Shown here piece by piece: positions 48,601 to 57,200 of a stretch of 64,000 nt of DNA; position 1 is the stretch's first letter; the number at the start of each line of letters is the position of its first letter. The stretch lies in assembly GCF_012568445.1 (NCBI RefSeq), contig NZ_CP046190.1, forward strand, positions 188,293-252,292, read 5' to 3'. Source of the DNA: Enterobacteriaceae endosymbiont of Donacia vulgaris (lineage in GTDB: Bacteria; Pseudomonadota; Gammaproteobacteria; Enterobacterales; Enterobacteriaceae). Under the pieces are notes generated by a model. That model was not told the origin of the DNA, ran no database searches, and was given only the letters and a program-made list of their open reading frames with translations. Both the position numbers and the translations under genes were made by a program.

Positions 48601-49147
48601 TTTCTTCATAAATAGAGTTAGTTCTAGTAATTTCGAAATAAAAACAATTATGAAAATATTTTTTAAAAAAAAAAATTATTTCTTTAACTGAAAAAAGGTT
48701 TTTTTGTAAGATATTCTTACCAATTTCACCTTGTAATCCACCAGATAATATAATTAATCCTTTATTATATTTTTTTAATAAATTATAAGTAATAACAGGA
48801 CCTATATTATCATCATATCCATTTTTATACGCATAAAAAATTAATAATTTAATATTTTTTAAACCAGTATTATTCATAGCTAATATCGTTAAAATAGAAT
48901 ATTTATTAGAATTAATATTATTTAAATTTTCTATTTGTACATCTACACCAATTATAGGTTTTAAGCCAAATTTATAAGATATTTTATAAAATTTCACTAA
49001 ACTAAATATATTATTAAGATCAGTAATAGCTATTGCTGGCATATTCAATAATACACTTTTTTTTACAAGTTGTGTGATTTTCGCAAGACCATCTTTAATA
49101 GAATAATCACTATGGACATGTAAATGAATAAATTTTGGATCATTCAT
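45614..49147 (-). CDS. dnaE: DNA polymerase III alpha subunit
   Basis: Replicative polymerase. About 1177 residues from the chosen start (E. coli 1160). N-terminal PHP domain (HLHVHSDYSIKDGLAKI), polymerase catalytic acids in LPDFDIDFCMEKRD near residue 410 and VKFDFLGLRTLTVI near 560, GPGRGSGAGSLVAYVLDIT near 370, RPGPLQSGMVENFI, ASYGFNKSHSAGYALI near 770, an HhH region with YGLGAIKGIGEQQ, and an OB domain; the last 150 residues are eroded and rich in Lys and Asn. The ATG at 49147 aligns with E. coli (MNDPKFIHL) and lies 5 bases past the fabZ stop; an ATG at 49174 would overlap fabZ. lpxA, lpxB and rnhB, between fabZ and dnaE in E. coli, are deleted. Confidence 0.97.
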   Translation of the reverse strand: MNDPKFIHLHVHSDYSIKDGLAKITQLVKKSVLLNMPAIAITDLNNIFSLVKFYKISYKFGLKPIIGVDVQIENLNNINSNKYSILTILAMNNTGLKNIKLLIFYAYKNGYDDNIGPVITYNLLKKYNKGLIILSGGLQGEIGKNILQKNLFSVKEIIFFFKKYFHNCFYFEITRTNSIYEETYINSILNLSNYFALPVVATNNVRFLNKNDFYTHEIRVAINKGYHLNKSYKKSNYSKEQFLKNTKEMCFLFKDIPEALSNSVEIAKRCNIFLLFNKHFLPKFYIKKNITPEQYIIKKSYINLEKKLKNLYPKSNLFKIKKKIYKKRLDQELYIINKMGFPSYFLIVMEFVKWAKNNNIPVGPGRGSGAGSLVAYVLDITNLDPIKFDLIFERFLNIERISLPDFDIDFCMEKRDLVINHIKKIYGQESVFQIITFGTMTAKSVIRDVGRVLGYPYDFINRISKLIPFDLGINLKKAFMNNKKLSDLYKSDINIKELVLTSLKLEGTIKNIGKHAGGVVIAPNNIIKYTTIYCDNNGENIVTQFDKNDIEDIGLVKFDFLGLRTLTVIHHALNMINKKSIKNNKKLININNINLNDKLIFNFLKTAKTTGIFQLESKGIKELIKQLKPDNFEDLIALLALFRPGPLQSGMVENFINRKHGRENISYPDKNWQHKKLKSILQPTYGIILYQEQVMKIAQVLAGYSLGEADILRRVISKKQHKEMAEQRKRFLHGAKKLKINNTLSMKIFDYLEKFASYGFNKSHSAGYALITYQTLWLKKYYPAEFMAAVLTSEMDNTNKIIHLINECKNMKINILPPSINHSLYKFHVNKDNNIVYGLGAIKGIGEQQANNILKTREKIGFFKSIFTFFTEINFKKINKKIIEILILSGSLDYFNFNRGLLINNLEKIIKIINTYLEEQKTGQIDFFNKDNKILLQDKKYIRNDINLMWTKKDILIKEKNILGCYLTGHPISVYLKEILFYTKMKNIHNILIKYKKNYKLPINITIGGIISNIRTFYTYKKQKFLCFNLDDSSNIIEIHLALELLNNKKDIIIINNIVIINGVLYFNNRLKLFVCDVNRIMDIITYREKYLNSINIIFINKKILKNKFFFKFLKTFLFFKKKKDEKNIQIYFFYKNSDFKNKIYFTKSYFISIHTSNFDKFIDLLDNNFIKLEFNE

Positions 49148-49152
49148 ATTTT

Positions 49153-49593
49153 TTATATTAAAACTTTCATACACATAATTTTTGATTTACAAATAATTTT
49201 ATTATTAATAATGGCTATACTATTAAAACAAAGTAAAGAATTTTTTTGTTTTTTTAAAATACTTTTTATTATTATTTGATCTCCTGGAAAAGCTGGTTTC
49301 TTAAAACGAGTTTTATCAATACCAACAAGATAATAAAATATTTTTTTTTCTAATTTTTTATTATTTATACTTTTATATATTAAAATACCTGTAGTTTGTA
49401 TCATAGATTCTAATAATAATACTCCAGGATAAATTGGATTTTTAGGGAAATGACCTTGAAAATAAGGTTCATTCATAGAAATATTTTTTATAGCATTTAA
49501 AAACTTAAACTTTTTAAATGCTATAACTTTATCTACTAAAATAAATGGATATCTATGAGGTAAAATAGATAAAATTTTATTTATATTTAACAT
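49153..49593 (-). CDS. fabZ: 3-hydroxyacyl-[acyl-carrier-protein] dehydratase FabZ
   Basis: Dehydrates 3-hydroxyacyl-ACP in fatty acid elongation. 146 residues (E. coli 151). Hot-dog fold with LPHRYPFILVDKV near residue 12, the active His in EPYFQGHFPKNPIYPGVLLLESM near 48 and the Glu of that same block near 62, and GIDKTRFKKPAFPGDQ. It is the only survivor of the E. coli lpxD-fabZ-lpxA-lpxB group. The survivor acts in membrane lipid synthesis, while the three lost genes act only in lipid A synthesis. Confidence 0.97.
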   Translation of the reverse strand: MLNINKILSILPHRYPFILVDKVIAFKKFKFLNAIKNISMNEPYFQGHFPKNPIYPGVLLLESMIQTTGILIYKSINNKKLEKKIFYYLVGIDKTRFKKPAFPGDQIIIKSILKKQKNSLLCFNSIAIINNKIICKSKIMCMKVLI

Positions 49594-49665
49594 ATAATTT
49601 TATATTCTAAAAAATAAATTTATTATACGATTTTAAAAACCATTAATTAATCTAAAATTTATTTA

Positions 49666-50184
49666 TTATATAAATAAAATATTATCTTGTTGTATTGCTA
49701 AATCAATAACATCATTTGTTATATCTTTAACATTTTTTATATAAGCTATAGTAGAAACATCTAAAACAAGATTATAATGTCCTTTTTCTGCAATAATATT
49801 AATTAATTTACTTATGAAAAATAATATTTTATTACGTGCTTGTTCTTGTCTTTGATTATTTTTTTGTGTAAAATACTCTATTTTTTGTAATAATATTTTT
49901 TTTTCATATATAATTTCTTTTTGTATTTCTTCTTTAGCTTTTTTTGATAATTTTTTATTTTTTAATTTTTTTATTTTAGATAAAAATGATTTTTTCATTT
50001 TTTCTATTACTAAAAAATCAGCATGTAATTCTTGTTCTAATTTTTTAGCTATTTTTTCTTTTTGAGGTATTGCATTAAAAATTTTTGCAATATTCATTAC
50101 TACTATTTTGGGACAACAATAAGCATTATTAAATGGTACGATAAATACCATTATTAATAATGTTATTTTAAAAATATGTTTCAT
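49666..50184 (-). CDS. skp: Periplasmic chaperone Skp
   Basis: Holds unfolded outer-membrane proteins in the periplasm on their way to BamA. About 172 residues with the chosen start (E. coli 161). A signal peptide (MKHIFKITLLIMVFIVPFNN, cleavage near AYC) is followed by KIVVMNIAKIF, a long Lys/Glu-rich coiled coil (about 50-125) that forms the tentacles, and VVDANAVAY-like NLVLDVSTIAYIKNVKDITNDV at the end. An ATG at 50202 would add six residues; the one at 50184 fits the E. coli start better. It follows bamA after 21 bases, as in E. coli. Confidence 0.9.
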   Translation of the reverse strand: MKHIFKITLLIMVFIVPFNNAYCCPKIVVMNIAKIFNAIPQKEKIAKKLEQELHADFLVIEKMKKSFLSKIKKLKNKKLSKKAKEEIQKEIIYEKKILLQKIEYFTQKNNQRQEQARNKILFFISKLINIIAEKGHYNLVLDVSTIAYIKNVKDITNDVIDLAIQQDNILFI

Positions 50185-50223
50185 ATTAAATATATTCCTC
50201 ATGTTTATTTAAATTTTATAAAA

Positions 50224-52713
50224 TTACCATTCTTTTAAAAAACTAAATTGTAAAAATTGAATTTTATCTGTTTTATATGTTTTAAACGGGTATGCAAAAG
50301 ATATAATAATATTTCCAAATGGAGTATGAAATTGAAAAGATAAACCTATAGAAGACCTTATTTGTGAAAAAATATTAAAATTAGGAATTTTATATAATTT
50401 AAATAAATAATTATTTTTCCATGAAGTATCTATCAAATTTCCAATATCTAAAAAAATCGAAGAGCTTATTTGTTTGATATAATTATTATCTAAAAATGGG
50501 AGAGGAAAAATTAATTCATTATTTATATTAAATAAAATATTACCTCCAATTGGATTATCAGATAAACAAATAGTTTTTCCATTATTACAATGATAATTTT
50601 TTGAATTATAATAAATTCCTTTAGGACCAATACTATTATTTTTAAAACCTCTAATTGTATTAGAACCTCCTAAATAAAAATTTTTATAAAAAGGATATTT
50701 ACCACCTAAAAAACCATTACCATAACCAAAATGACTTTTAAATAAAAATATTGGAGAATTTTGTAAAAAATTTTTAAATATTTGCAAATTTATAGGGAAA
50801 TATCTTGAATAATGAAAATTAATCTTATAATTACGATTTTTACTATACCAGGGAATAGAAAAATATGTATTTAAAGAACTAAAAATACCATTTGATGGAA
50901 TATTTAAATCATTTAAATTATTAAATATAAAAGTATAATTAATTATAAATTCATCTAATAAATAACTATTATATGATTTACTATACATTTTATATCCTAT
51001 GTATCGAAGATAATTCCATAAAGACAATTGTGGTTCAATATTACTAATTTGGTTTTGTATAAATCCAATACTATTAGTAATAATAAAATTATTATTAATA
51101 GGTAATTTTAAAATTCCAAAAATACCTTTATTTTTATTTATATAATTATAAAAAAAATTATTCTCTTCGTCATTTATTGTATTTAAAAATATTTTTATAC
51201 CAGCATTAATTTTTTTAAAAAAAACATGATTTTTCATTATAAAAAATTCTAAATAAGAATGATAAAAATTTTTACTAAAATTTAAATCTATATCATAACC
51301 AGTACCTATAAAATTATTTTGTTGTAGAACAGTATTAAATCCTAATAAACCTCCTTGAATCATTCCTAATCCTGATTTTAAAGATCCTTCATTTTTTTCA
51401 TCAACTTCATAGGTAATATCTAATGTATGATTTAAATCATTATTTTTATGTAAAAATATTTCTACTTTATTAAAGTATCCTAAAGAATATAATCTTTCTT
51501 TAGTTTTTTTAATTGATTCAATATTAAGAGGTGCCCCTTCTATTTGTAGTAATTCATTTCTTAAAATATAATCTTGAGTTAAATTATTTCCTAAAAAATT
51601 TATTTTTCTTACATAATATTGTTCATTAGTTTTGATATTGAAAATTATATTTATTTTATTATTTTTTTCATCCAAAATTGTTTTTATTTTAATGATAGGA
51701 TTTAAAAATCCATTTTTTCCTAAATCTTTTTTAATTTTTTTTCTTAAGTTAATAATTTTATCGTTTTGGTAAATTGAACCAGGAATAATATTAATTATAT
51801 TTTTAATATATTGAAAATATTTTTTTTTATCAATATTTATTATTATTTTATTATAAAAAAATTTTTTATTTTCTTCAATTTTTATTATTAAATAGATATT
51901 TTTTTTATTAAATGACAAAGTTTGTGTAACGTTTTTAATTTTAAAATTTATATATCCTTTATTTATATAAAAATTTTTTAAATTATTTAAAATTTTATGA
52001 ATGAAATTAATTTCATATTTATTTTTTTTTGAAAAAATAAATAAAAAATTATTGTTTATTTTTAAATAGTTCAATAAAAAATTTGTTGTATAAACGTTAT
52101 TTCCTATAATATTAATTTGTTTAATATTGGTAAAACCATCTTCTTTAAAAAATATTAAAATATTTACTTTATTATTTACATCTTTTACTATTTTGATTTT
52201 AATAAATGAAGAAAACATTGCATATTTTAAAAAAACAAATTCTATATTTTTTCTTAAAAAAAATAATGAATAACTATTTAATATTTCACCTTTTTTAATA
52301 TTTAATTTATTTAATAAAAAATCAAGAACATCATTATTAATAAATTTATTTCCTTTAATTACTATATTATTAATAATTGGTTTTTCGATAACCTCTACAA
52401 AAAAATAATCTTTCTTTTGATAAACATTAATAACATTAACTATATCAGTATTATATAATAAATGTATAATATTAGATATTTCTTTTAGAGAAAAACAATT
52501 TTTTTTATTTGTATATAAAAATTCATTCAAATATTGTAAGTTAATTTTATTAAGTCCAAAAAATATTATATTTTTAATACAATAATTTTTTTTTTTTAAA
52601 AGATTGGCATGACAAATAATATTTATATGAAAAATTAATAAAAAAATAAATATATATTTAAGATATTTAATACTTTTTATAAAATATTTTTTTTTAAAAC
52701 TGTTTGAAATCAT
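50224..52713 (-). CDS. bamA: Outer membrane protein assembly factor BamA
   Basis: Omp85 barrel that inserts beta-barrel proteins into the outer membrane. 829 residues (E. coli 810). A signal peptide (about 1-36, ending ICHA) is followed by five POTRA repeats (about 40-425, for example IVIKGNKFINNDVL and INFLGNNLTQDYILRNELL) and the barrel (about 430-829) with the IRGF form of the conserved VRGF motif (GGSNTIRGFKNN near 685) and a terminal aromatic residue (FSFLKEW). The ATG lies 20 bases inside the end of rseP, so the two are translationally coupled. No lpx gene is left in this cluster. Confidence 0.96.
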   Translation of the reverse strand: MISNSFKKKYFIKSIKYLKYIFIFLLIFHINIICHANLLKKKNYCIKNIIFFGLNKINLQYLNEFLYTNKKNCFSLKEISNIIHLLYNTDIVNVINVYQKKDYFFVEVIEKPIINNIVIKGNKFINNDVLDFLLNKLNIKKGEILNSYSLFFLRKNIEFVFLKYAMFSSFIKIKIVKDVNNKVNILIFFKEDGFTNIKQINIIGNNVYTTNFLLNYLKINNNFLFIFSKKNKYEINFIHKILNNLKNFYINKGYINFKIKNVTQTLSFNKKNIYLIIKIEENKKFFYNKIIINIDKKKYFQYIKNIINIIPGSIYQNDKIINLRKKIKKDLGKNGFLNPIIKIKTILDEKNNKINIIFNIKTNEQYYVRKINFLGNNLTQDYILRNELLQIEGAPLNIESIKKTKERLYSLGYFNKVEIFLHKNNDLNHTLDITYEVDEKNEGSLKSGLGMIQGGLLGFNTVLQQNNFIGTGYDIDLNFSKNFYHSYLEFFIMKNHVFFKKINAGIKIFLNTINDEENNFFYNYINKNKGIFGILKLPINNNFIITNSIGFIQNQISNIEPQLSLWNYLRYIGYKMYSKSYNSYLLDEFIINYTFIFNNLNDLNIPSNGIFSSLNTYFSIPWYSKNRNYKINFHYSRYFPINLQIFKNFLQNSPIFLFKSHFGYGNGFLGGKYPFYKNFYLGGSNTIRGFKNNSIGPKGIYYNSKNYHCNNGKTICLSDNPIGGNILFNINNELIFPLPFLDNNYIKQISSSIFLDIGNLIDTSWKNNYLFKLYKIPNFNIFSQIRSSIGLSFQFHTPFGNIIISFAYPFKTYKTDKIQFLQFSFLKEW

Positions 52714-54055
52714 TTATTAATGTAAACCCCATAATTGTAATTAAAATAATGATACTAATAATATATATTAGTTGTTGAATTTTATATGATAATTTTCTAC
52801 CAATAATTTTTTCAAAAATTAAAAATAATAATTGCCCACCGTCTAAAATTGGAATTGGAAATAAATTAATTATACTTAAATTAATATTGATTAAAGCTAA
52901 AAACATCAAATAATAAATGAAATTATTACGAACTAATATACTTGCAATATGACCTATTGAAAGAGGACCATTTAATTTATAAATGTTTTTTTTATTATTT
53001 AATAAATAAATAAATGATTTTAAAATTAATTTAATTGATTTTAAAGTTTCACTTATTGATTTTTTAAATGATTTTATAAAACTTAATCGATATATAATTT
53101 TTGAAGTATCTTTAGTATTTATTATTTGTGGTAAAAAACCTAAAAACCCTATTTTTTTTGATTTTCTAAAAGAACTTAAAATTTGAATATTTATTTTTTT
53201 TTGATTCCTTTGTATATTTATATGAATATTTTTATTTGGATTACTATAGATAAATTTTTGAAAATGATACCAATTAATAAATTTTTTCCCTTCTACATTT
53301 AGAATTTTATCGCCAATATGTAATTTTGCTTTTTCTGCAGGTGATCCAGGAATTATATATGAAATAATAGGATAAATTTTTAATCCTTTAGGTAAAATAC
53401 CTAACATTAATATTAAATTTTTTTCTTTTGAAAATTTTAAAAAATTATAATGAATATTGAATCTTTTATTTTTAATAAAATTAGAATTTATTTTATTTAT
53501 TTCTAAATTAATTTTATGATGTATATTAATATTTTTAATTAATGCTATATTTAAAAAATTCCAATTATTAATATTTATATCATTAATTTTTTTAATTTCA
53601 AAATTAGGTTTTAATCCAATTAAATTAGCAACTGAGATATAATTAATTTCATTAATAATATTTTTTTTTATAGGTAAACCTATAAAAAAAATAATCCAAT
53701 AAATTAATATTGCAAAAATAATATTTGCAATTGGGCCACCTAAAATAATTAATATTTGTTTTAATAAATTTATTTGATTAAAAAATAACAATTTAAATTT
53801 TTTTATATATTGAATATTATTATTTTGAACACGTTCAGGAAATTTAACGTAACCTCCAAATGGTATTAATCTTAATATATAATTAGTTCCATATTTATCA
53901 CGATATTGAAAAATTTTTTTACCAAAACCTAAAGAAAAACATTCTATATAAATATTAAATAATCTTGCTATATAAAAATGTCCATATTCATGTACTATAA
54001 CTAAACTACTTATAGTTATAAAAAATATTATTATATCATATAAAATATTCAACAA
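52694..54055 (-). CDS. rseP: Site-2 protease RseP
   Basis: Intramembrane zinc protease; in E. coli it cleaves RseA to release sigma-E and clears signal-peptide remnants. 453 residues (E. coli 450). Zinc motif HEYGHFYIARLF near residue 22, GFGKKIFQYRDKYGT, the glycine-rich loop IPFGGYVKFPE, two PDZ domains (about 110-310) and the second metal motif NLFPIPILDGGQLLFLIFE near 400, with four membrane helices. The start codon is TTG with AGGAG 8 bases upstream. cdsA and ispC, next to it in E. coli, are absent. Whether the RseA/RpoE pathway survives cannot be told here. Confidence 0.96.
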   Translation of the reverse strand: MLNILYDIIIFFITISSLVIVHEYGHFYIARLFNIYIECFSLGFGKKIFQYRDKYGTNYILRLIPFGGYVKFPERVQNNNIQYIKKFKLLFFNQINLLKQILIILGGPIANIIFAILIYWIIFFIGLPIKKNIINEINYISVANLIGLKPNFEIKKINDININNWNFLNIALIKNINIHHKINLEINKINSNFIKNKRFNIHYNFLKFSKEKNLILMLGILPKGLKIYPIISYIIPGSPAEKAKLHIGDKILNVEGKKFINWYHFQKFIYSNPNKNIHINIQRNQKKINIQILSSFRKSKKIGFLGFLPQIINTKDTSKIIYRLSFIKSFKKSISETLKSIKLILKSFIYLLNNKKNIYKLNGPLSIGHIASILVRNNFIYYLMFLALININLSIINLFPIPILDGGQLLFLIFEKIIGRKLSYKIQQLIYIISIIILITIMGFTLINDFKQF

Positions 54056-54128
54056 AATTTTAACTCCTAAAATTATTATTAATTAATATAAATAATATTT
54101 AATTAAAATTTATCTATAAAATATATTA

Positions 54129-54195
54129 TTTTTTATTTAAAAACTTTTTTTTAAATAAAAAAAATTAAATAAATTTTTATTAAAATTTATTTAAT
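54129..54195 (-). terminator. Double AT-only hairpin behind uppS
   Basis: Two perfect stem-loops lie head to tail. The first has a 14-bp stem (54164-54177 with 54182-54195) that includes the uppS stop codon and is followed on the minus strand by seven T; the second has a 15-bp stem (54129-54143 with 54148-54162). Neither stem has a G-C pair. The first, with its T-run, is shaped like an intrinsic terminator and would split the long rpsB-to-tilS run between uppS and rseP. The second then sits in the rseP leader. Confidence 0.6.
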
Positions 54196-54928
54196 CTCCA
54201 CCAAAACGACGATTTCTTTTTGTAAAAGAATATAATGCTTTTTGAAAATCTTTTTTATTAAAATCAGGCCATAATTTTTTAGTAAAATATAATTCTGAAT
54301 ATGCAATTTGCCAAATTAAAAAATTACTTATACGATATTCTCCCCCTGTTCTTATTACTAAATCTACAGGAAAAACATCATTTAAGCAAATATGATTATT
54401 TACAATATTTTCATTAATATCTTTAGGATTTAATAATCCTTTATAAACTTTTAAAGCAATTTTTTTTATACTATTTACAATATCCCAACGACCACCATAA
54501 TTAGCTGCTATATTTAATAATAATTTATTATTATTTTTTGTTAAATTTTCTGCTTTAATAATAGCTTTTTGTAAAGAAAAATTAAATTTATTTTTATTAC
54601 CAATAATTTTTAAACGTATTTTTTTTTTTTTTAAATTTATTATTTCAATATCTAAAATTTTTTTAAATAATTCCATTAAAAATTTTATTTCATCACTAGA
54701 TCTTTTCCAATTTTCACTACTAAAAGTATATAAAGTTAATACTTTAATATTATATTTTAATGATAAGTCAATTATTTTTTTTACAGTTTTTACACCTTCT
54801 TTATGACCTAAAAATTTTAATTTTTTATTTTTTTTTGCCCATCTTCTATTACCATCCATAATTATGGCAATATGATTAGGTTTTATAGTAATATTATTTT
54901 TTTTTTTACTAATTTTATTTAAGTTCAT
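54191..54928 (-). CDS. uppS: Undecaprenyl diphosphate synthase
   Basis: cis-Prenyltransferase that makes the C55 lipid carrier for peptidoglycan. 245 residues (E. coli 253). Active site IIMDGNRRWAKK near residue 25 with the catalytic Asp, FLGHKEGVKT, LTLYTFSSENWKRS near 75, NYGGRWDIVNS near 148, and the C-terminal VIRTGGEYRISNFLIWQIAYSE near 195. Together with dapE and dapF it shows that peptidoglycan precursors can still be made. In E. coli ispC lies between frr and uppS and cdsA follows; both are missing here. Confidence 0.97.
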   Translation of the reverse strand: MNLNKISKKKNNITIKPNHIAIIMDGNRRWAKKNKKLKFLGHKEGVKTVKKIIDLSLKYNIKVLTLYTFSSENWKRSSDEIKFLMELFKKILDIEIINLKKKKIRLKIIGNKNKFNFSLQKAIIKAENLTKNNNKLLLNIAANYGGRWDIVNSIKKIALKVYKGLLNPKDINENIVNNHICLNDVFPVDLVIRTGGEYRISNFLIWQIAYSELYFTKKLWPDFNKKDFQKALYSFTKRNRRFGGD

Positions 54929-55007
54929 TTTTTAAAATTTAAATTTTATATTTTAACTAAAAAATTAATAATATAAAAAAATTTTATATTTATTTAAAAC
55001 TAATTAT

Positions 55008-55562
55008 TTAATTAAATAATTCTTTTTCTTTTTTTTTTAAAAAATCTTTTATATAATTAATATATAATATTGTTTGTTTTTGAATAAGATTATACAATTT
55101 TTTTTCTTGATCTTCATTTATTTGTTTTTTTTTTAAAAAAAATTTAATTTTGTTATTTGTTTTTCTACGTATATTTCGAATATTAATTTTATTTAATTCT
55201 GCTTCTATTTTTAGATTTTTTAAAATTTTTATTTTCCTAAATTCTGTCATAGGTGGGATATTTACATAAATACTATGACCTATTATTTTGGTGGTTACAT
55301 CTAAATTTGAACATACAATACTTTTTTCTATATTTTTTAATATTGTAGAATCAAATGGAGTAACTTTTAGAGTAGAAAAATTTTCTAAAATTATAGAAGA
55401 TATATGATGAACTAATACTGATTTATTATTTAATTTTAAAAAAATATTATTTAACAAATAGGGGGACAATCTATTATTTGATAAAATATTAATTTTTTCA
55501 GTAAAAACATCTAAACATTTTTGCATACTTTTTTTATTACTATCTATAATACTATTATACAT
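55008..55562 (-). CDS. frr: Ribosome recycling factor
   Basis: Splits the post-termination ribosome together with EF-G. 184 residues (E. coli 185). Three-helix-bundle sequence with SIDSNKKSMQKCLDVF start, LVKVTPFDSTI-like TLKVTPFDSTILKNIEKSI near 80, and the IPPMTEFRKIKILKN block near 112, then NIRRKTNNKIKF. It follows pyrH after 29 bases. Its stop codon sits in a perfect 20-base AT palindrome at 55002-55021. Confidence 0.95.
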   Translation of the reverse strand: MYNSIIDSNKKSMQKCLDVFTEKINILSNNRLSPYLLNNIFLKLNNKSVLVHHISSIILENFSTLKVTPFDSTILKNIEKSIVCSNLDVTTKIIGHSIYVNIPPMTEFRKIKILKNLKIEAELNKINIRNIRRKTNNKIKFFLKKKQINEDQEKKLYNLIQKQTILYINYIKDFLKKKEKELFN

Positions 55563-55591
55563 ATAAATATCCTTAAATTATATTATTATAT

Positions 55592-56320
55592 TTAATTATT
55601 TTTAATTATTGTTCCTTCAATTTTACCTGTTAAAATTCTATAAAGTGATCCTGGTTTTTGAATATTAAAAATATGTATAGGTATATTATAATCACGTGCT
55701 AAAATAAAAGCTGTATTATCCATAATTCTAATTTTTTTTTTTATTACATAATCATAATTTATTTTATTAAAAAATTCAGCATCAGAATAATTTACAGGAT
55801 CTTTTGAATATACTCCATTCACTTTTGTAGCTTTCAATATAGCATTAGCTTCTAATTCAATTCCTCTTAAACATGCTGTAGTATCTGTAGTAAATAAAGG
55901 ATTACCTATCCCTCCCGTTAGGATAATTATATTATTTTTAATTAAATCAATTGCTTTAAAAGCATTATATTCTTGACAGATTCCCTGAATTGGAATAGAT
56001 GACATTAAATAAACATTAATTAATTTATTTTTAACTGATTGATATAATAATAAACCATTAATTATAGTTGATAACATACCAATTTGATCACCTAATACTC
56101 TTTTTAAATTATTATTATCCTTACAATATTTACCTCTAAATAAATTACCTCCTCCTATTACTATAGCTAATTCAATACCTAAGGGTAAAATACTTTTTAT
56201 TTCTTGTATAAGATAATCTAATAATTTATTATCTACACCAGAGAAATTTTTACCTTGTAAAAATTCTCCACTAATTTTTAATATAATACGATTATAAATT
56301 ATTTTGGATTTAATATTCAT
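55592..56320 (-). CDS. pyrH: Uridylate kinase
   Basis: Phosphorylates UMP to UDP, the step to UTP and CTP. About 242 residues from the chosen start (E. coli 241). YNRIILKISGEFLQG near the start aligns with YKRILLKLSGEALQG; VIGGGNLFRGK near 60, DQIGMLSTIINGLLL, RGIELEANAILKATKVNGVYSKDP near 155 and MDNTAFILARDYNIPIHIFNI complete the family pattern. The same frame is open for another 20 codons up to the tsf stop at 56381, but that part has no counterpart in the family, and I take the ATG at 56320 (AAGTG upstream) as the start. Confidence 0.95.
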   Translation of the reverse strand: MNIKSKIIYNRIILKISGEFLQGKNFSGVDNKLLDYLIQEIKSILPLGIELAIVIGGGNLFRGKYCKDNNNLKRVLGDQIGMLSTIINGLLLYQSVKNKLINVYLMSSIPIQGICQEYNAFKAIDLIKNNIIILTGGIGNPLFTTDTTACLRGIELEANAILKATKVNGVYSKDPVNYSDAEFFNKINYDYVIKKKIRIMDNTAFILARDYNIPIHIFNIQKPGSLYRILTGKIEGTIIKNN

Positions 56321-56380
56321 ATAACACTTATCATATTTTTTCTGTAAAATATATTTTATTAAAAAATATAAATAAAACAA

Positions 56381-57187
56381 TTAATTTTTAATAATATTTG
56401 TACCTAATTCTAAACATATAAATTTAAAAATTTGCATATTGTTTTCATTTAGAAACTGTAATACCGTTTTATTATTATCTAATAAAAATTTTTGATTATG
56501 TAAAGTAATATTATTTATAAATTTTTGTAAACGTCCTTCTATTATTTTTTTTATAATTACTTTAGATTTATTATTTTGTAATGCAATATTTTTTTGTAAT
56601 TGATATTCATGATTTATAATATTTTTTGGAATATCTTTTTCATTTATATAATCAGGTTTTAACATTGCTATATGCATCGCAATTTGTTTCATTAATAAAT
56701 TATTATCGAGATTAGATTGAATCATTACACCAATACGATTATTATGATGTATATATTTTCCTATAAATTTTCCTTTAATATAACTTAAACGGTTAATAGA
56801 TATATTTTCTTTTAATATTCCAATTAATTTAATCCTATCTTTATTAAAAAGTTTTCTTATTATAGATATATCTGTTTGATTATTTTTAAATATATATTTT
56901 AAAATTTTGTTTCCAAAATTTATAATTTGTATTGATTTAGCTACAAAATCAGTTTGACAATTTATTTCGAGTAATATTCCAAAATCTTTAATAACATTAT
57001 CTATAATAATCCCCTCTTTTGTTTGATTTTTAGATTTTTTAATAGATTCTATTTTTTCATATTTTCTAATATAATCTATAGCTTGGTTAATATCACCTTT
57101 TGTTTTTATTAATGCTTTTTTACATTCGATAATACTAATGTTTGTTATATTTCTTAGTTTTTTAATTTTATTAATATCAATTTTCAA
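56381..57187 (-). CDS. tsf: Translation elongation factor Ts
   Basis: Exchanges GDP for GTP on EF-Tu. 268 residues (E. coli 283). N-terminal UBA-like part (IKKLRNITNISIIECKKALI), the signature ILLEINCQTDFVAKS near residue 75 that contacts EF-Tu, and HIAMLKPDYINEKDIP near 175; the C-terminal segment is shortened. The initiation codon is TTG with AGGAG 6 bases upstream, an unusual choice for so highly used a gene. It follows rpsB after 13 bases, the conserved ribosomal pair. Confidence 0.95.
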   Translation of the reverse strand: MKIDINKIKKLRNITNISIIECKKALIKTKGDINQAIDYIRKYEKIESIKKSKNQTKEGIIIDNVIKDFGILLEINCQTDFVAKSIQIINFGNKILKYIFKNNQTDISIIRKLFNKDRIKLIGILKENISINRLSYIKGKFIGKYIHHNNRIGVMIQSNLDNNLLMKQIAMHIAMLKPDYINEKDIPKNIINHEYQLQKNIALQNNKSKVIIKKIIEGRLQKFINNITLHNQKFLLDNNKTVLQFLNENNMQIFKFICLELGTNIIKN

Positions 57188-57200
57188 TATTATCTCCTAA

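Noticed and set aside
49666-50202. Skp as a lipoprotein because cysteines follow its signal peptide
   Set aside because: The residues before the cysteines (NNAY) do not form a lipobox, and Skp is a soluble periplasmic protein in the family.
55592-56380. pyrH with a 20-residue N-terminal extension reaching back to the tsf stop
   Set aside because: The extra part is hydrophobic, has no counterpart in uridylate kinases, and a start aligned with E. coli lies at 56320.
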